Assembly (NCBI GenBank): GCA_963843465.1
Contig: CAWJKP010000003.1
Span: forward strand, 1-64,000
Direction: 5' to 3'
Source of the DNA: CAWJKP01 sp963843465
GTDB lineage: Bacteria; Planctomycetota; Planctomycetia; Pirellulales; Thermoguttaceae
DNA length: 64,000 nucleotides
The notes beneath the pieces are model-generated. The model saw only the letters and a list, made by a program, of their open reading frames with translations, made no database searches and was not told the origin of the DNA. A program made the position numbers and the translations under genes. How positions within the stretch are numbered: position 1 is the first letter of the stretch; each line of letters opens with the position of its first letter. Below are positions 53,308 to 61,850 of this stretch, one piece after another.

Positions 53308-55583
53308 CTATATGTTCCGCGGGGCCCGCAGCAGGCGGCGCAGATCGTCCATCAGGGCCTGGGCCTGCCGCAGCAGGGCCTGCTTCTTGGCCACCAGGTC
53401 CGAGGCCGCCTCGAAGGTGTGAAGCTGGATATGGAACCGCAGCGAGTTGCCCGTCCCGGAGGGGCGGATGGTGAGGTGGTTCCATTGGTCCTCGAAATAG
53501 AAGCGGACACCTTCGTCGGGGAACTGGAAATCGCAGGTCGGCGGGTAGATCGCGTCGTACTTTCCGGTACGGTAAATCACCGCCGAGCGGACCGCCTTGC
53601 CGCCGATCTGGAGGTCTCCCACCAAGGCCAGTTGGAAGTAGCCCAGGGCGCGGCGGAGGATCTCTTTTTCTTGCGGTCGCCCTGGATTCCCGGATACTCC
53701 CCATCAAGGGGGTCTGGCTCGTAGGCCGTGACGAACAGGCCGATCTGCGGGTCGCGGTGGATCTGCTCGTCGATGAGCTGGAAGAGGGTCGTGCCCCGTT
53801 GTTTGGCCCAAGCGGCGATCTCCGCGACCAACAGCGCGGCCAGGACGCCGTCCTTGTCGCGGACGTGACCGCCGACGCCCAGCGAGCGCTGGTCCGGCGG
53901 CGGTCCGCCCAAGAGCGAAAAGCCGTTGCTCTGCTCGAAAGCCCCCAGGTTGATCGAGCGCTGGCCGGCCCGCACGTCGATATATTCGCAGACGAAGGGA
54001 TGGCACAGCGCGGCCGGATCGGTGCGGCCCTCGACCAACGACGGGACCGGCTTCTTCTCCCAGACGTCGCGGACGGCCGCCGCCAGCGCCGCGAAGCCCA
54101 CCCAGGTGCGGACGACTCCCAGGCCGTGTTTGCGGGCCAGCAGCGTGATGGCGTCGGACGTGGTGTGCGAGAGGACCACGAACTTCTTGTCGGCCTCCGG
54201 CACCTGGCCGCCGTTGACCTCCGCCTCGCGGTGCAGGCGGTACCAGAGCAACAGGGCCCAGAGCAGGTCGGCCGGCAGCAGCAGCCAGTCCTGGCCGTAG
54301 AGATGCTGCTGATCCGGCGGCACCTTGGCCACCACGCCGCAGCGATCGGCATCGGGGTCCGTACCGATGAGGATGTCCAACTCGTCGAAACCCCAGGGGC
54401 CTCGCTGCCGGGCGACTTGCCGCTGGAAGGCCTCGATGGCCGTCCTGGCCGAGCGGGGATCGCCCGGATCGGGCTGCTGCTCGCGGCCCGATTGGCTGGA
54501 AAAGGAGGGGAAGAAGCCGTTGAGGTCGTTCAACCCGCCTTCCGTGATGATCTGGACATTTTCGTCCGGGAAACCGACCTCGCGGAGCAGTCGCGGGACC
54601 GCGCGGCGGCCAGCCCCGTGGAACGCGCAGTACGCGATCTTCAGCGGCCTATCCGACTCTCGCTCCCGGGCGCCCAGGTCGGCCGTCATCAGGAACGACC
54701 GCACGTGGGCGGCGTGCTCCCGGTGAATGTTCACGATCTTCCCCTGCCGGCCGTGATAGTCGAAGCCCGCAATCGGCGATTCCCCGCCCAGGAAGACCAG
54801 CTTCTCCGTTTCCACCTCGGCGAAGGGGCACAGCCGGATGTCGCGGCTGGTGGCCCGGGCGATGTACTTGTTGTACATCTCGTCGCGCTGCTCGGGATCG
54901 AACTGCGAGCCGTTGCCGCAGGAGAGCTTGTAGCCGTTGTAGCGGTAGTCGTTGTGGCTGGCCGAGATGAGGATCCCCAACTCGGCCTTGATCCCGCGGT
55001 AGGGAATGGCGAAGGTCATCTCGGGATAGGGGCAGGGCTCGTCGAAGAAATAGACCGTGTAATCGTAGGCCAGGAACAACTCGGCCACGATGCGGGCGAA
55101 ATCGAAGCCGCGGATGCGGCTGTCGTAGCCGATGACCACCTTCTCGAAGGGCGGGTTCTGCGCCCTGCCGAACTGGGCCACGCCGGTCGAACAGCTCAGC
55201 AACACGATGTCGTTGATGGTGTTCGGACCCTTGAGCACCGGCGCGGCGATCCCCTCCGACGCCAACAGGTCGATCGATGGCCGGTCGAAGGCCATCATGC
55301 CGCGAATGCCGCCGGTGCCGAAGCGGGCCTTCTGCCGGAAAGCGTTGACGATCGCCTCCCAGTGAGCGGACTGGATCGCCCGCGCGATGCCCTCCCCAAG
55401 GTTGGGGGAGATCCGCGGGTAGTGCTCGTCGCGGAGCCACTCATCCAGGAGGGGGAACGTATTTCCCCGGGCCTGGGCGTAAGAGCCCTCGTCGATCCGG
55501 CCTTCTTGGAGCCCCTCTTCCAGAAACCGGGTGATCCCCGTCTTGGCCGACTCCAGGAGCCGGTCTATGTCGAAACTCGCCAC
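53308..55583 (-). CDS. Phosphoglucomutase/phosphomannomutase (PgcA/PGM2-like), frameshifted near 53670
   Basis: About 758 codons. GTG 55583 with AGGAG. Phosphoserine loop ISASHNDYRYNGYK, metal loop GTDPDADRCG and GGHVRDKDGVLAALL are canonical for the long bacterial PGM type. The C-terminal phosphate-binding domain (HLTIRPSGTGNSLRFHIQLH) is in another frame, the switch falling in a run of five A within AAGAAAAAGAGATCC. A homopolymer indel is the likely cause. Interconverts glucose 1- and 6-phosphate for glycogen and envelope sugar metabolism. Confidence 0.87.
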
Positions 55584-55606
55584 TGGCTAACGCTCCTGAT
55601 CGCCGC

Positions 55607-55662
55607 TTGTGGTGCAGGCGTCCCGCCTGCACTGTCTGGGCAGGCGGGACGCCTGCACCACC
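55607..55662. repeat. Palindromic repeat family A, third copy
   Basis: TTGTGGTGCAGGCGTCCCGC ... GCGGGACGCCTGCACCAC, 24 bases upstream of the phosphoglucomutase start. Same family as inside leuS and at 17303. Confidence 0.9.
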
Positions 55663-55877
55663 ATGAAATGAATTGCCCAAATTACTCTCTGACGGCTCCT
55701 TGGGCCTACCCCGCCCCCCTGTCGACGCTGCCGGATGAGCCGGCAGTGGCACTCATCTCGGTGCCGCCATCGACCGGCAAATATACGATCCTCGCCGCCG
55801 GCAGGCCAGCCCGACTTGACTGGGCCCCGATAATAGGCGGGGAAGACGCGGGGTGACGGAGACGCGGGGACCGAGGA

Positions 55878-56010
55878 CAGGAGGAGAGGAGGAGAAGAGG
55901 AGAAGAGGAGAAGACGCGAAGCCAAGCTGTGTGGACGCGGCGACGCGCGGATGTCTCCTCCTCACCCCCTCTCCTCTTCTCCCTCTCTCCTCTTCTCTCC
56001 CACTTCTCGT
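55878..56010. repeat. Purine/pyrimidine mirror arms upstream of doxX
   Basis: A GGAGGAGAAGAGGAGAAG tract (about 55878-55915) faces a CTCCTCTTCTCCCTCTCTCC tract (about 55963-56010). The arms can pair as a long imperfect stem. No gene between. Confidence 0.65.
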
Positions 56011-56064
56011 TTCCCAATTACCGCGTGCGTCGCCTATACTGTCACAACCTCCAGGAGAAAAGCC

Positions 56065-56592
56065 ATGTGCCTCCGCCGGATTCTCAGTACGCACGCCCCC
56101 GCCGCCGTGATCCTGGTTCGACTCCTGGTGGGCGGCGTGTTTCTCTCCGAGGGCGTGCAAAAGTTTCTCTACCCGGAGTTGGGTGTCGGCCGGTTTACGA
56201 AGCTCGGCATCGGCATTCAACATCCCCAGACCGTGCCGCCCGTGTTCGGCTGGCGGTGGGCATCCTGGGCCAGCCCCGCGAACCTGGCGTCCGTGGTGGG
56301 CGGCTTCGAGATCGGCTGCGGCGGCCTGCTGATTGTCGGCTTCCTGACCCGCCTGGCCTCGATCCCGCTGATCGTCATTATCTCCGTGGCGATCTGGACC
56401 ACCAAAGTGCCCCTGCTGGCCAAGAGCGGCTTCTGGGGCATGGCCCATGAGGCCCGCACGGATTATTGCATGTTGTTGGGCGGGCTGTTCTTGCTGATCG
56501 TCGGGGCGGGCCTCTGGTCGCTCGATGCGGCGATCGCGGGCGGCCGCGATGGATCTGCTAACGGGGCGCCGTCAGGCACAAGAGGCCTTTAG
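56065..56592 (+). CDS. DoxX-family membrane protein
   Basis: 175 aa, four helices. RLLVGGVFLSEGVQKFLYP, VVGGFEIGCGGLLIVGFLTR and the C-terminal LLGGLFLLIVGAGLWSLDAA are the DoxX pattern. ATG 56065 with AGGAG seven bases upstream. Relatives act in thiosulfate:quinone oxidation or oxidant defence, but most are of unknown role. The last 20 residues are hydrophilic and not conserved. Confidence 0.85.
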   Translation: MCLRRILSTHAPAAVILVRLLVGGVFLSEGVQKFLYPELGVGRFTKLGIGIQHPQTVPPVFGWRWASWASPANLASVVGGFEIGCGGLLIVGFLTRLASIPLIVIISVAIWTTKVPLLAKSGFWGMAHEARTDYCMLLGGLFLLIVGAGLWSLDAAIAGGRDGSANGAPSGTRGL

Positions 56593-56653
56593 AGGTTTTG
56601 CCAGCGGAATGCGCCACCCGCCCTCGCTACCGTCGGCGCCGCCCAACGGCGAG

Positions 56654-57301
56654 TCATGGATCGTCGGCGCCGCCCTCTGGCCGGTGGGAATCCTCTTCGT
56701 CCGCATCACCCCAGAATTCCGACTCTTCCACATTGCCATACTTCTTGGCTGCCTCGCAGAGCTCGCGATACTTGTCGCGCACGAAAGGGTTCAACTGCTC
56801 GGCGTAATCCGCGGAAAGCTTGCGCAGCTTGATCAGCTCCAGCACGTCCGCCAGGTCCTTCAGCCGTGCCGGATTGGTCATTCCCGAGGCCAGCTTCAAC
56901 TCGATCAAAGCGGGAAGCGTTATATGGCTGACGCCGTCGGACTCGAAACTCACCGATCGCGGGTCGGGAAACGCTACCGGTTTTGGTTGGCCACCGCCAG
57001 GGAAATCACCGGAGGTAAGGAACTCAATCCGCACGCCGAATTCCGTGTCGCGCAGGTGCTTGCTGTGCGGGTGGACCGGCAGGTAGCCCAAGCCTGCCAG
57101 TTTCTCGTGAATGGTCCTCAGATCGTCTTTGGTTACGAGGATGTCAACGTCTTCGGTAAAACGGCGCAACCCATGCCGGAACAGGGCCATGCCATCGACA
57201 ATTGCGTAGGGGATCCCCAACTCGGCGAGTCGTTTTGTGATTTTATGAAACGCTCTGAAGACATCGCTGTCTTCCTGGAAATGCCGGCTTGCCTCGCTCA
57301 A
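56654..57301 (-). CDS. Nucleotidyltransferase-fold protein (AbiEii/DUF6036-like)
   Basis: 215 aa, TTG start with AGGTGG upstream. VDGMALFRHGLRRFTEDVDI is the GG/GS...DxD region of a polymerase-beta-type nucleotidyltransferase; the second acid comes as RIEFLTSG. LPALIELKLASGMTNPARLK and DLADVLELIKLRK are typical of toxin-type or house-cleaning relatives. No AbiEi partner is adjacent, so a toxin-antitoxin role is not supported; stand-alone copies are frequent in planctomycetes. Confidence 0.82.
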   Translation of the reverse strand: MSEASRHFQEDSDVFRAFHKITKRLAELGIPYAIVDGMALFRHGLRRFTEDVDILVTKDDLRTIHEKLAGLGYLPVHPHSKHLRDTEFGVRIEFLTSGDFPGGGQPKPVAFPDPRSVSFESDGVSHITLPALIELKLASGMTNPARLKDLADVLELIKLRKLSADYAEQLNPFVRDKYRELCEAAKKYGNVEESEFWGDADEEDSHRPEGGADDP

Positions 57302-57702
57302 TGCCCACCTCGCGTTGTTGGAAAGGCGATCTTCATACGTAGCAGCAGGGGGAAGAGCGGGCAGGACACGGCCGCGCAGGACGCTTCATGGCATCGCGAC
57401 TCCAGCAAGTCCATTCTACCCCGTGCCGGGGCGGCACGCTGGCAGTCAGGCAGTATAATAGCTATGTAAATTGTACACGCCACCACGGGGTTCATCCCCG
57501 TGGAGCGATGATTGGCAGCTAGAAACGCCGTGATACCGACGGGCGATTTTTTCGTCTCCGCCCGGCCGGCGTTGCCGGCCGGGCGGAGACGAAAAAATCG
57601 CAACTCCTTGGAGCGCCGGCGTTTCTAGCTGCCAATCATCGCTCCGCCGGCACAAGGCCGGCGGTGGCGTTCACAATTCGAGTTCACCTGCCGAGCCACG
57701 CC
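57302..57702. other. Intergenic region dominated by a 210-bp compound palindrome
   Basis: No gene. The palindrome at 57469-57678 fills the promoter side of hemX. The left 165 bases show only GC-rich sequence. Confidence 0.6.
57469..57678. repeat. 210-bp compound palindrome with a hairpin in each arm
   Basis: Ends AATTGTACACGCCACC and GGTGGCGTTCACAATT. Each arm holds its own hairpin (CCACGGGGTTCATCCCCGTG left; CCGCCGGCACAAGGCCGGCG right), then GGAGCGATGATTGGCAGCTA with its complement, then a central stem CGATTTTTTCGTCTCCGCCC folding onto GGGCGGAGACGAAAAAATCG around GTT. Strand can fold into a three-way cruciform. Confidence 0.9.
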
Positions 57703-58593
57703 ATGATTTCCGGGATCAGCATCACCTGTTTTGCGGCCAGCTACGCCGTCGTGCTGGCCTTGGAGATCAGCCGGCTCTTTTTCCGCAGCCGGGTCCGCTG
57801 GGCCGTAATGGTGGGATTCGCCGGCGCCGGAATGGTGGCCCATACCGCGTTTTTGGCCTATCGGGCGGTCCATGCGCAGGGTTCGCCGCTGTCGAGCAAG
57901 GAGGACTGGTACCTGATCGCCGCCTGGGTGCTGGCGGGGGCTTACCTCTACCTCACCTCTTTTCACCCCAGGAACGCCTTCGGGGTCTTTCTCCTGCCGC
58001 TGGTCTTGGGGCTGATCGGCGTGGGAGCGCTGTTGGCCGGCGCGGCGCCTTTCGCCCGGGAGCCGGCGTCCAGGGTCTGGGGAGCGATCCACGGCGTGTC
58101 GCTGCTGTTGGCCACGGTCGCGGTCGTGGGCGGGTTCGCTGCCGGGCTGATGTATTTGCACCAGTCCTACCACCTCAAGCACAAGCTGCCGCCCCGGGCC
58201 GGTTTGCGGCTGCCCAGCCTGGAATGGCTGCGGAAGGCCAACAGCCGGGCGCTGATCTTCGCCATGCCCATGCTCGGCCTGGGCATCCTCTCGGGAATCG
58301 TCTTGAACCTCGTCCGGCGCGGCCCGCAGTCCAGCGGCGTCGCCTGGAACGATCCGGCGGTGCTCAGCACGATCGTGATGTTCGCCTGGCTGCTGATCGC
58401 GGCGCTGGCCGGGTGGTTCTACCGCCCGGCACGCGAAGGGCGCAAGGTGGCCTACATGACCGTGGTGAGTTTCCTCTTCCTGGTGATCGCCCTGGGCATC
58501 GGGCTGTTGATCGACAGCGGGCACGGCGACCTCCGCGGCCGGCGCGGATCGCAGGGCCACAGCTCGGTTTCCCAAGGGAGACCCTGGGCATGA
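57703..58593 (+). CDS. hemX: HemX/CcsA-type cytochrome assembly or haem-synthesis membrane protein
   Basis: 296 aa with about eight helices. The start is ATG 57703 (MISGISITCFAA), because the open frame upstream runs into the palindrome. HGVSLLLATVAVVGGFAAGL and SRALIFAMPMLGLGILSGIV match the CcsA/HemX family. Classical CcsA has a WWD haem motif, absent here, so HemX is favoured. It overlaps hemA by 4 bases (ATGA at 58590-58593), the arrangement seen in other hemX-hemA operons. Confidence 0.85.
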   Translation: MISGISITCFAASYAVVLALEISRLFFRSRVRWAVMVGFAGAGMVAHTAFLAYRAVHAQGSPLSSKEDWYLIAAWVLAGAYLYLTSFHPRNAFGVFLLPLVLGLIGVGALLAGAAPFAREPASRVWGAIHGVSLLLATVAVVGGFAAGLMYLHQSYHLKHKLPPRAGLRLPSLEWLRKANSRALIFAMPMLGLGILSGIVLNLVRRGPQSSGVAWNDPAVLSTIVMFAWLLIAALAGWFYRPAREGRKVAYMTVVSFLFLVIALGIGLLIDSGHGDLRGRRGSQGHSSVSQGRPWA

Positions 58594-59856
58594 GCTTCCA
58601 GGTGGTCGGGTGCAGCCATCGCAATACGCCGCTTGCGGTCCGCGAGCGGCTCTCCTTCAGCGAGACTCAGACCCGCCGGGCGATCGCCGAGTTGCGCCAG
58701 ACCTTTCCCCGCCTGGAGGTCGTGCTGCTGTCGACCTGCAACCGCGTCGAGCTCTACGTGGCCGGCGAAGAGGGGCTGCCTTCGCCGCAGCAGATCGCCG
58801 ATTTCCTCGGGCACTTCCACGGCATCCCGCCGCCGGAGATCCTCGAACATCTCTACTCCCGCGACGGCGAGGAAGCGGTGCGGCACCTGTTCACCGTGGC
58901 TTCGAGCCTCGACAGCATGGTGATCGGCGAGCCGCAGATCCTTTCCCAGGTGAAACAGGCCTGCCAATTGGCGACCGAGGCGCAGGGCGCAGGGCCGCTG
59001 CTGGAGGACCTCTTCCAGGCAGCCGCGAAAGTCGCGCGGCGGGTGGCCGGGGAGACAGCCATTCACCAGCGGCGGGTGAGCATCCCCAGCGTGGCCGTGG
59101 CCGATTTCGCCCTGCAGATCTTCGAGCGCTTCGACGACAAGAAGACCCTGGTGATCGGCGCCGGGGAGATGGCCGAAGAGACGCTCCGCTATCTCCGCGA
59201 CCAGGGGGCCCGCGACCTGACGGTGATCAACCGCCACCACGACCGCGCCCGCGAGCTGGCCCAACGCTGGCAGGGCAGGGCCGTCTCCTGGGACTGCCTG
59301 CCGGCGAGCCTCGCCGAGGCCGACCTGGTGATCAGCACCACCGGGGCCGAGGAGCCGATCGTCACGCTGGAGCGGTTCGCGGCCGTCGAGTCCGCGCGGC
59401 GGGCGGCCGCTGTTCGTGCTGGACCTGGCGGTGCCCCGCGATTTCGATCCGGCCATCGGCGGGCGGCCCGGCGTCTACCTCTACTCGATCGACGATCTGC
59501 GGCAGGCCTGCCAACGGAACCGCGCGGCCCGCGACAAGGAGATCCCGGCCGTCCAGCGGATCGTCCAGCAGGAGACGGAGGCCTTCCTGGCGGAGCTCAA
59601 CCACCGCCATACCGCGCCGCTGATCCAGCAACTCCGCCGGGGCTGGGAAAAGCCCAAGGACGAGGAGTTGCAGCGGTTGTTTCACAAGCTGCCCGAGCTG
59701 GACGAGCGATCGCGGAACGAGGTTCGCCAGGCTTTCGATCGCCTGGTCAACAAGCTCTTGCACCCGCCGATGGAGTCGCTTCGCCACGCATCCCGGCACG
59801 GCGTGCCCCGAGGACTGTTGGACGCGCTGGCCCGGTTGTTTCAATTGAAGGACTGA
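58590..59856 (+). CDS. hemA: Glutamyl-tRNA reductase, frameshifted near 59405
   Basis: First step of C5 haem synthesis, NADPH-dependent reduction of Glu-tRNA. Active site LLSTCNRVELY (nucleophilic Cys), EEAVRHLFTVASSLDSMVIG, KTLVIGAGEMAEETLRYL and ADLVISTTGAEEPIV. Near 59405 (CGGCGGGCGGCCGC) the frame changes; LFVLDLAVPRDFDPAIGGRP and the helical C-terminal dimerisation domain follow in the new frame. An assembly indel is the simplest reading for a gene this basic. Overlaps hemX. Confidence 0.9.
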
Positions 59857-60222
59857 CTACTTCCAATCCTCCTCGCCCTCTTCTTCGTCTTCGTCTTCGT
59901 CGTCCCAGTCATCGTCTTCGTCTTCGTCTTCGTCCCAGTCCTCGTCGTCGTCGTCGTCCCAGTCCTCGTCCTCGTCTTCCTCTTCGTCGAGGTCCTCTTC
60001 CTCGTCGTCGTCGTCCTCGACCTCCTCCCAATCGTCGTCGAGATCCTCGTCGTCGTCGTCGTCCTCGTCTTCGTCGGGGTCCTCGTCTTCGTCCTCGTCG
60101 GACTCATCGAGGTCCTCATCGTCGTCCTTGGCCTGGGCGGCGATAGTCTCTGCGATCGGCAGGCCCAACCTCTCTTCGAGGGTCTCCTGCGGAATGACAC
60201 TGGTTCGGATGGCGGTTCTCAC
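59857..60222 (-). CDS. Extremely acidic Asp/Glu-rich protein
   Basis: 121 aa. After about 30 ordinary residues (MRTAIRTSVIPQETLEERLG) nearly every residue is Asp or Glu, broken by a few Trp (DDDWEEV, DEDWDDD). The DNA is a GTC/TCC/TTC microsatellite on the plus strand, so length may vary. Stops back to back with hemA. A polyanion could mimic nucleic acid, chelate cations or buffer a basic partner; nothing decides between these. Confidence 0.7.
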   Translation of the reverse strand: MRTAIRTSVIPQETLEERLGLPIAETIAAQAKDDDEDLDESDEDEDEDPDEDEDDDDDEDLDDDWEEVEDDDDEEEDLDEEEDEDEDWDDDDDEDWDEDEDEDDDWDDEDEDEEEGEEDWK

Positions 60223-60270
60223 GGTCGATTCCCCTCCCGGCTGGATAAAAAGAAAAGGTTGATGTTCTCG

Positions 60271-61005
60271 TTATCGAGGCGCCGGCGGGCCCGATCGCGC
60301 GAGCTCCGGCCTGGGCAGCTCCTCGAGCTGGCGGAGCCCGAAGATCTGCAGGAAACGCCTTGTGGTTCCATACAGTAGTGGCCGACCGAGGTCTTGCGAA
60401 CGGCCGGCAATTCGCACCAGGTCACGCTCCATCAACTGTCGCAGGATCTCGCCGCATTGTACGCCGCGTATGGCCTCGATCTCCACCCGCAACACCGGTT
60501 GCCGGTAGGCCACCACGGCCAGGGTCTCCAGGGCCGGGGCCGAAAAGCGAATCTCGGCCTGCCAGGCCTGCCCGCGCCGCAACCAGGGGGCGAACTTCGG
60601 CCGCGTCATCAACTGGAATCCGCCGGCAACCTCCATCACGCGGAAGGCACAATCCTCTGCATCGTACATGCGGTTCAGTTTTCGCACCAGTGTACGCGCT
60701 TCCGTCCCGTCCGCCAAGCCGGCCAACTGGGCCAGCTTTCGACTCCCCAGCGGTTCCCGGAGCAGAAACAGCACCACCTCGAGCCGGGCCATCCGTTCGG
60801 GGCGTACCGTCGGCCCCTCGCCCGTCGCCGCAATGCTGGACTGCGGCGGGCCTAAGTACCTTGCAATTCCCCTACCAGGATCGACGGGAGGCCACCGTCG
60901 CCAGGGGCCCCAGGACCGTGGTCCACCGGCCGCATTGCTCCCCGGCCAACCGCCGCGTCCCGCAAAACCGTACATCGGCCAAACCATGCTGGAAACATCG
61001 GGCAA
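60271..61005 (-). CDS. scpB: Segregation and condensation protein B
   Basis: SMC-ScpAB subunit. Two winged-helix domains: ARLEVVLFLLREPLGSRKLA and LVRKLNRMYDAEDCAFRVME, then LETLAVVAYRQPVLRVEIEA, IRGVQCGEILRQLMERDLVR and RPLLYGTTRRFLQIFGL. The conserved part begins at Met 60792; the 70-residue Gly/Pro/Trp-rich N-terminal extension to 61005 may not be translated. Acts with SMC and ScpA in chromosome segregation. Confidence 0.9.
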   Translation of the reverse strand: MPDVSSMVWPMYGFAGRGGWPGSNAAGGPRSWGPWRRWPPVDPGRGIARYLGPPQSSIAATGEGPTVRPERMARLEVVLFLLREPLGSRKLAQLAGLADGTEARTLVRKLNRMYDAEDCAFRVMEVAGGFQLMTRPKFAPWLRRGQAWQAEIRFSAPALETLAVVAYRQPVLRVEIEAIRGVQCGEILRQLMERDLVRIAGRSQDLGRPLLYGTTRRFLQIFGLRQLEELPRPELARSGPPAPR

Positions 61006-61087
61006 AGATCTTCACCAGGGTCTCTTATTAGCCGGAGAAGGGGCCGTAAGTCAACCCCTCGCGTGCGAGAACTTCGGCGGACCCCAC

Positions 61088-61681
61088 TTACGGCGAGGAT
61101 TTCCACTGCTCCACTTCATGGAGCACCTTCGCCATGGCCGGCAGCGGCTCGGCGTCGGAGGCCTGGAAAAGTCGATTGAGGCCCGGATTGCCATCGACCG
61201 AGACCCGGCAGGTGAAATGAAAACGGCCCTCGTTTCCCCAGGTTTCCAGGGCATACGAGGTCGCCCCGAGCTGGCGGAGCCGCTGTTGGATGGCCGTGAA
61301 TTGATCGCTTGTCCGCGAGGCCACCTCCTCAAGAGGGGCTTTGTCGCCTCGGGATCGTGATCCCCCAAAAGGCAGGGTTGTAGACACTTGCGTTTCCGTT
61401 CTTCCCGCCTCATAACCCGCTTGGTTCACGTCCGGCCAGGGCGCCGACTTCGCTAGTTCCAGCCCCGTCAGTTCCGGCGTCGGGTTCAAGGTGGCAAGGC
61501 TCGGGGACCAGGTTTCCGCGGGTTTGGGCAAGGCCGTCGAGTAGCCGGCGGCCAGGCGGCGGCAGCACTGGTCCCAAAGAAAATCCGGCAGCGACTTGCC
61601 GAAAATAGCCACCGCCGGGATGGCGATCGCGCAGGCCACCATCAGCAGCGCTCGGCATCTCACCACAGCGTTCGATTGCAT
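61088..61681 (-). CDS. Hypothetical membrane-anchored protein
   Basis: 197 aa. N-terminal hydrophobic segment (ALLMVACAIAIPAVAIFG), then a soluble region rich in Ser/Thr/Pro, then TAIQQRLRQLGATSYALETW and FHFTCRVSVDGNPGLNRLF near the C-terminus, a pattern I associate with conserved planctomycete exported proteins of unknown role. It lies between scpB and the UROD-type gene, divergent from the latter. Confidence 0.7.
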   Translation of the reverse strand: MQSNAVVRCRALLMVACAIAIPAVAIFGKSLPDFLWDQCCRRLAAGYSTALPKPAETWSPSLATLNPTPELTGLELAKSAPWPDVNQAGYEAGRTETQVSTTLPFGGSRSRGDKAPLEEVASRTSDQFTAIQQRLRQLGATSYALETWGNEGRFHFTCRVSVDGNPGLNRLFQASDAEPLPAMAKVLHEVEQWKSSP

Positions 61682-61850
61682 GGTCCCTAGCGCCTCCTTT
61701 CGCTATGACCCGGCGGCCCTCTCGATTCCCCAGGGAATGTGCTATCATACCCGCTTGGAAGCATCTTGGGCAATGCCAACCCGGGCGAAGGTCTTTCAAG
61801 CTGTCATTGCCAGCATTTTGACGCCCGAAACGGGAAACGAGGAGGTAACT

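Noticed and set aside
53757..55856. 699-codon open frame on the plus strand
   Set aside because: Antisense to phosphoglucomutase; no recognisable domain.
56654..57301. AbiE toxin-antitoxin pair
   Set aside because: Only the nucleotidyltransferase is present; no AbiEi-like antitoxin gene next to it.
57703..58593. CcsA haem-handling protein of cytochrome c assembly
   Set aside because: The WWD motif is not visible and the gene is coupled to hemA, so HemX fits better, though the families are related.
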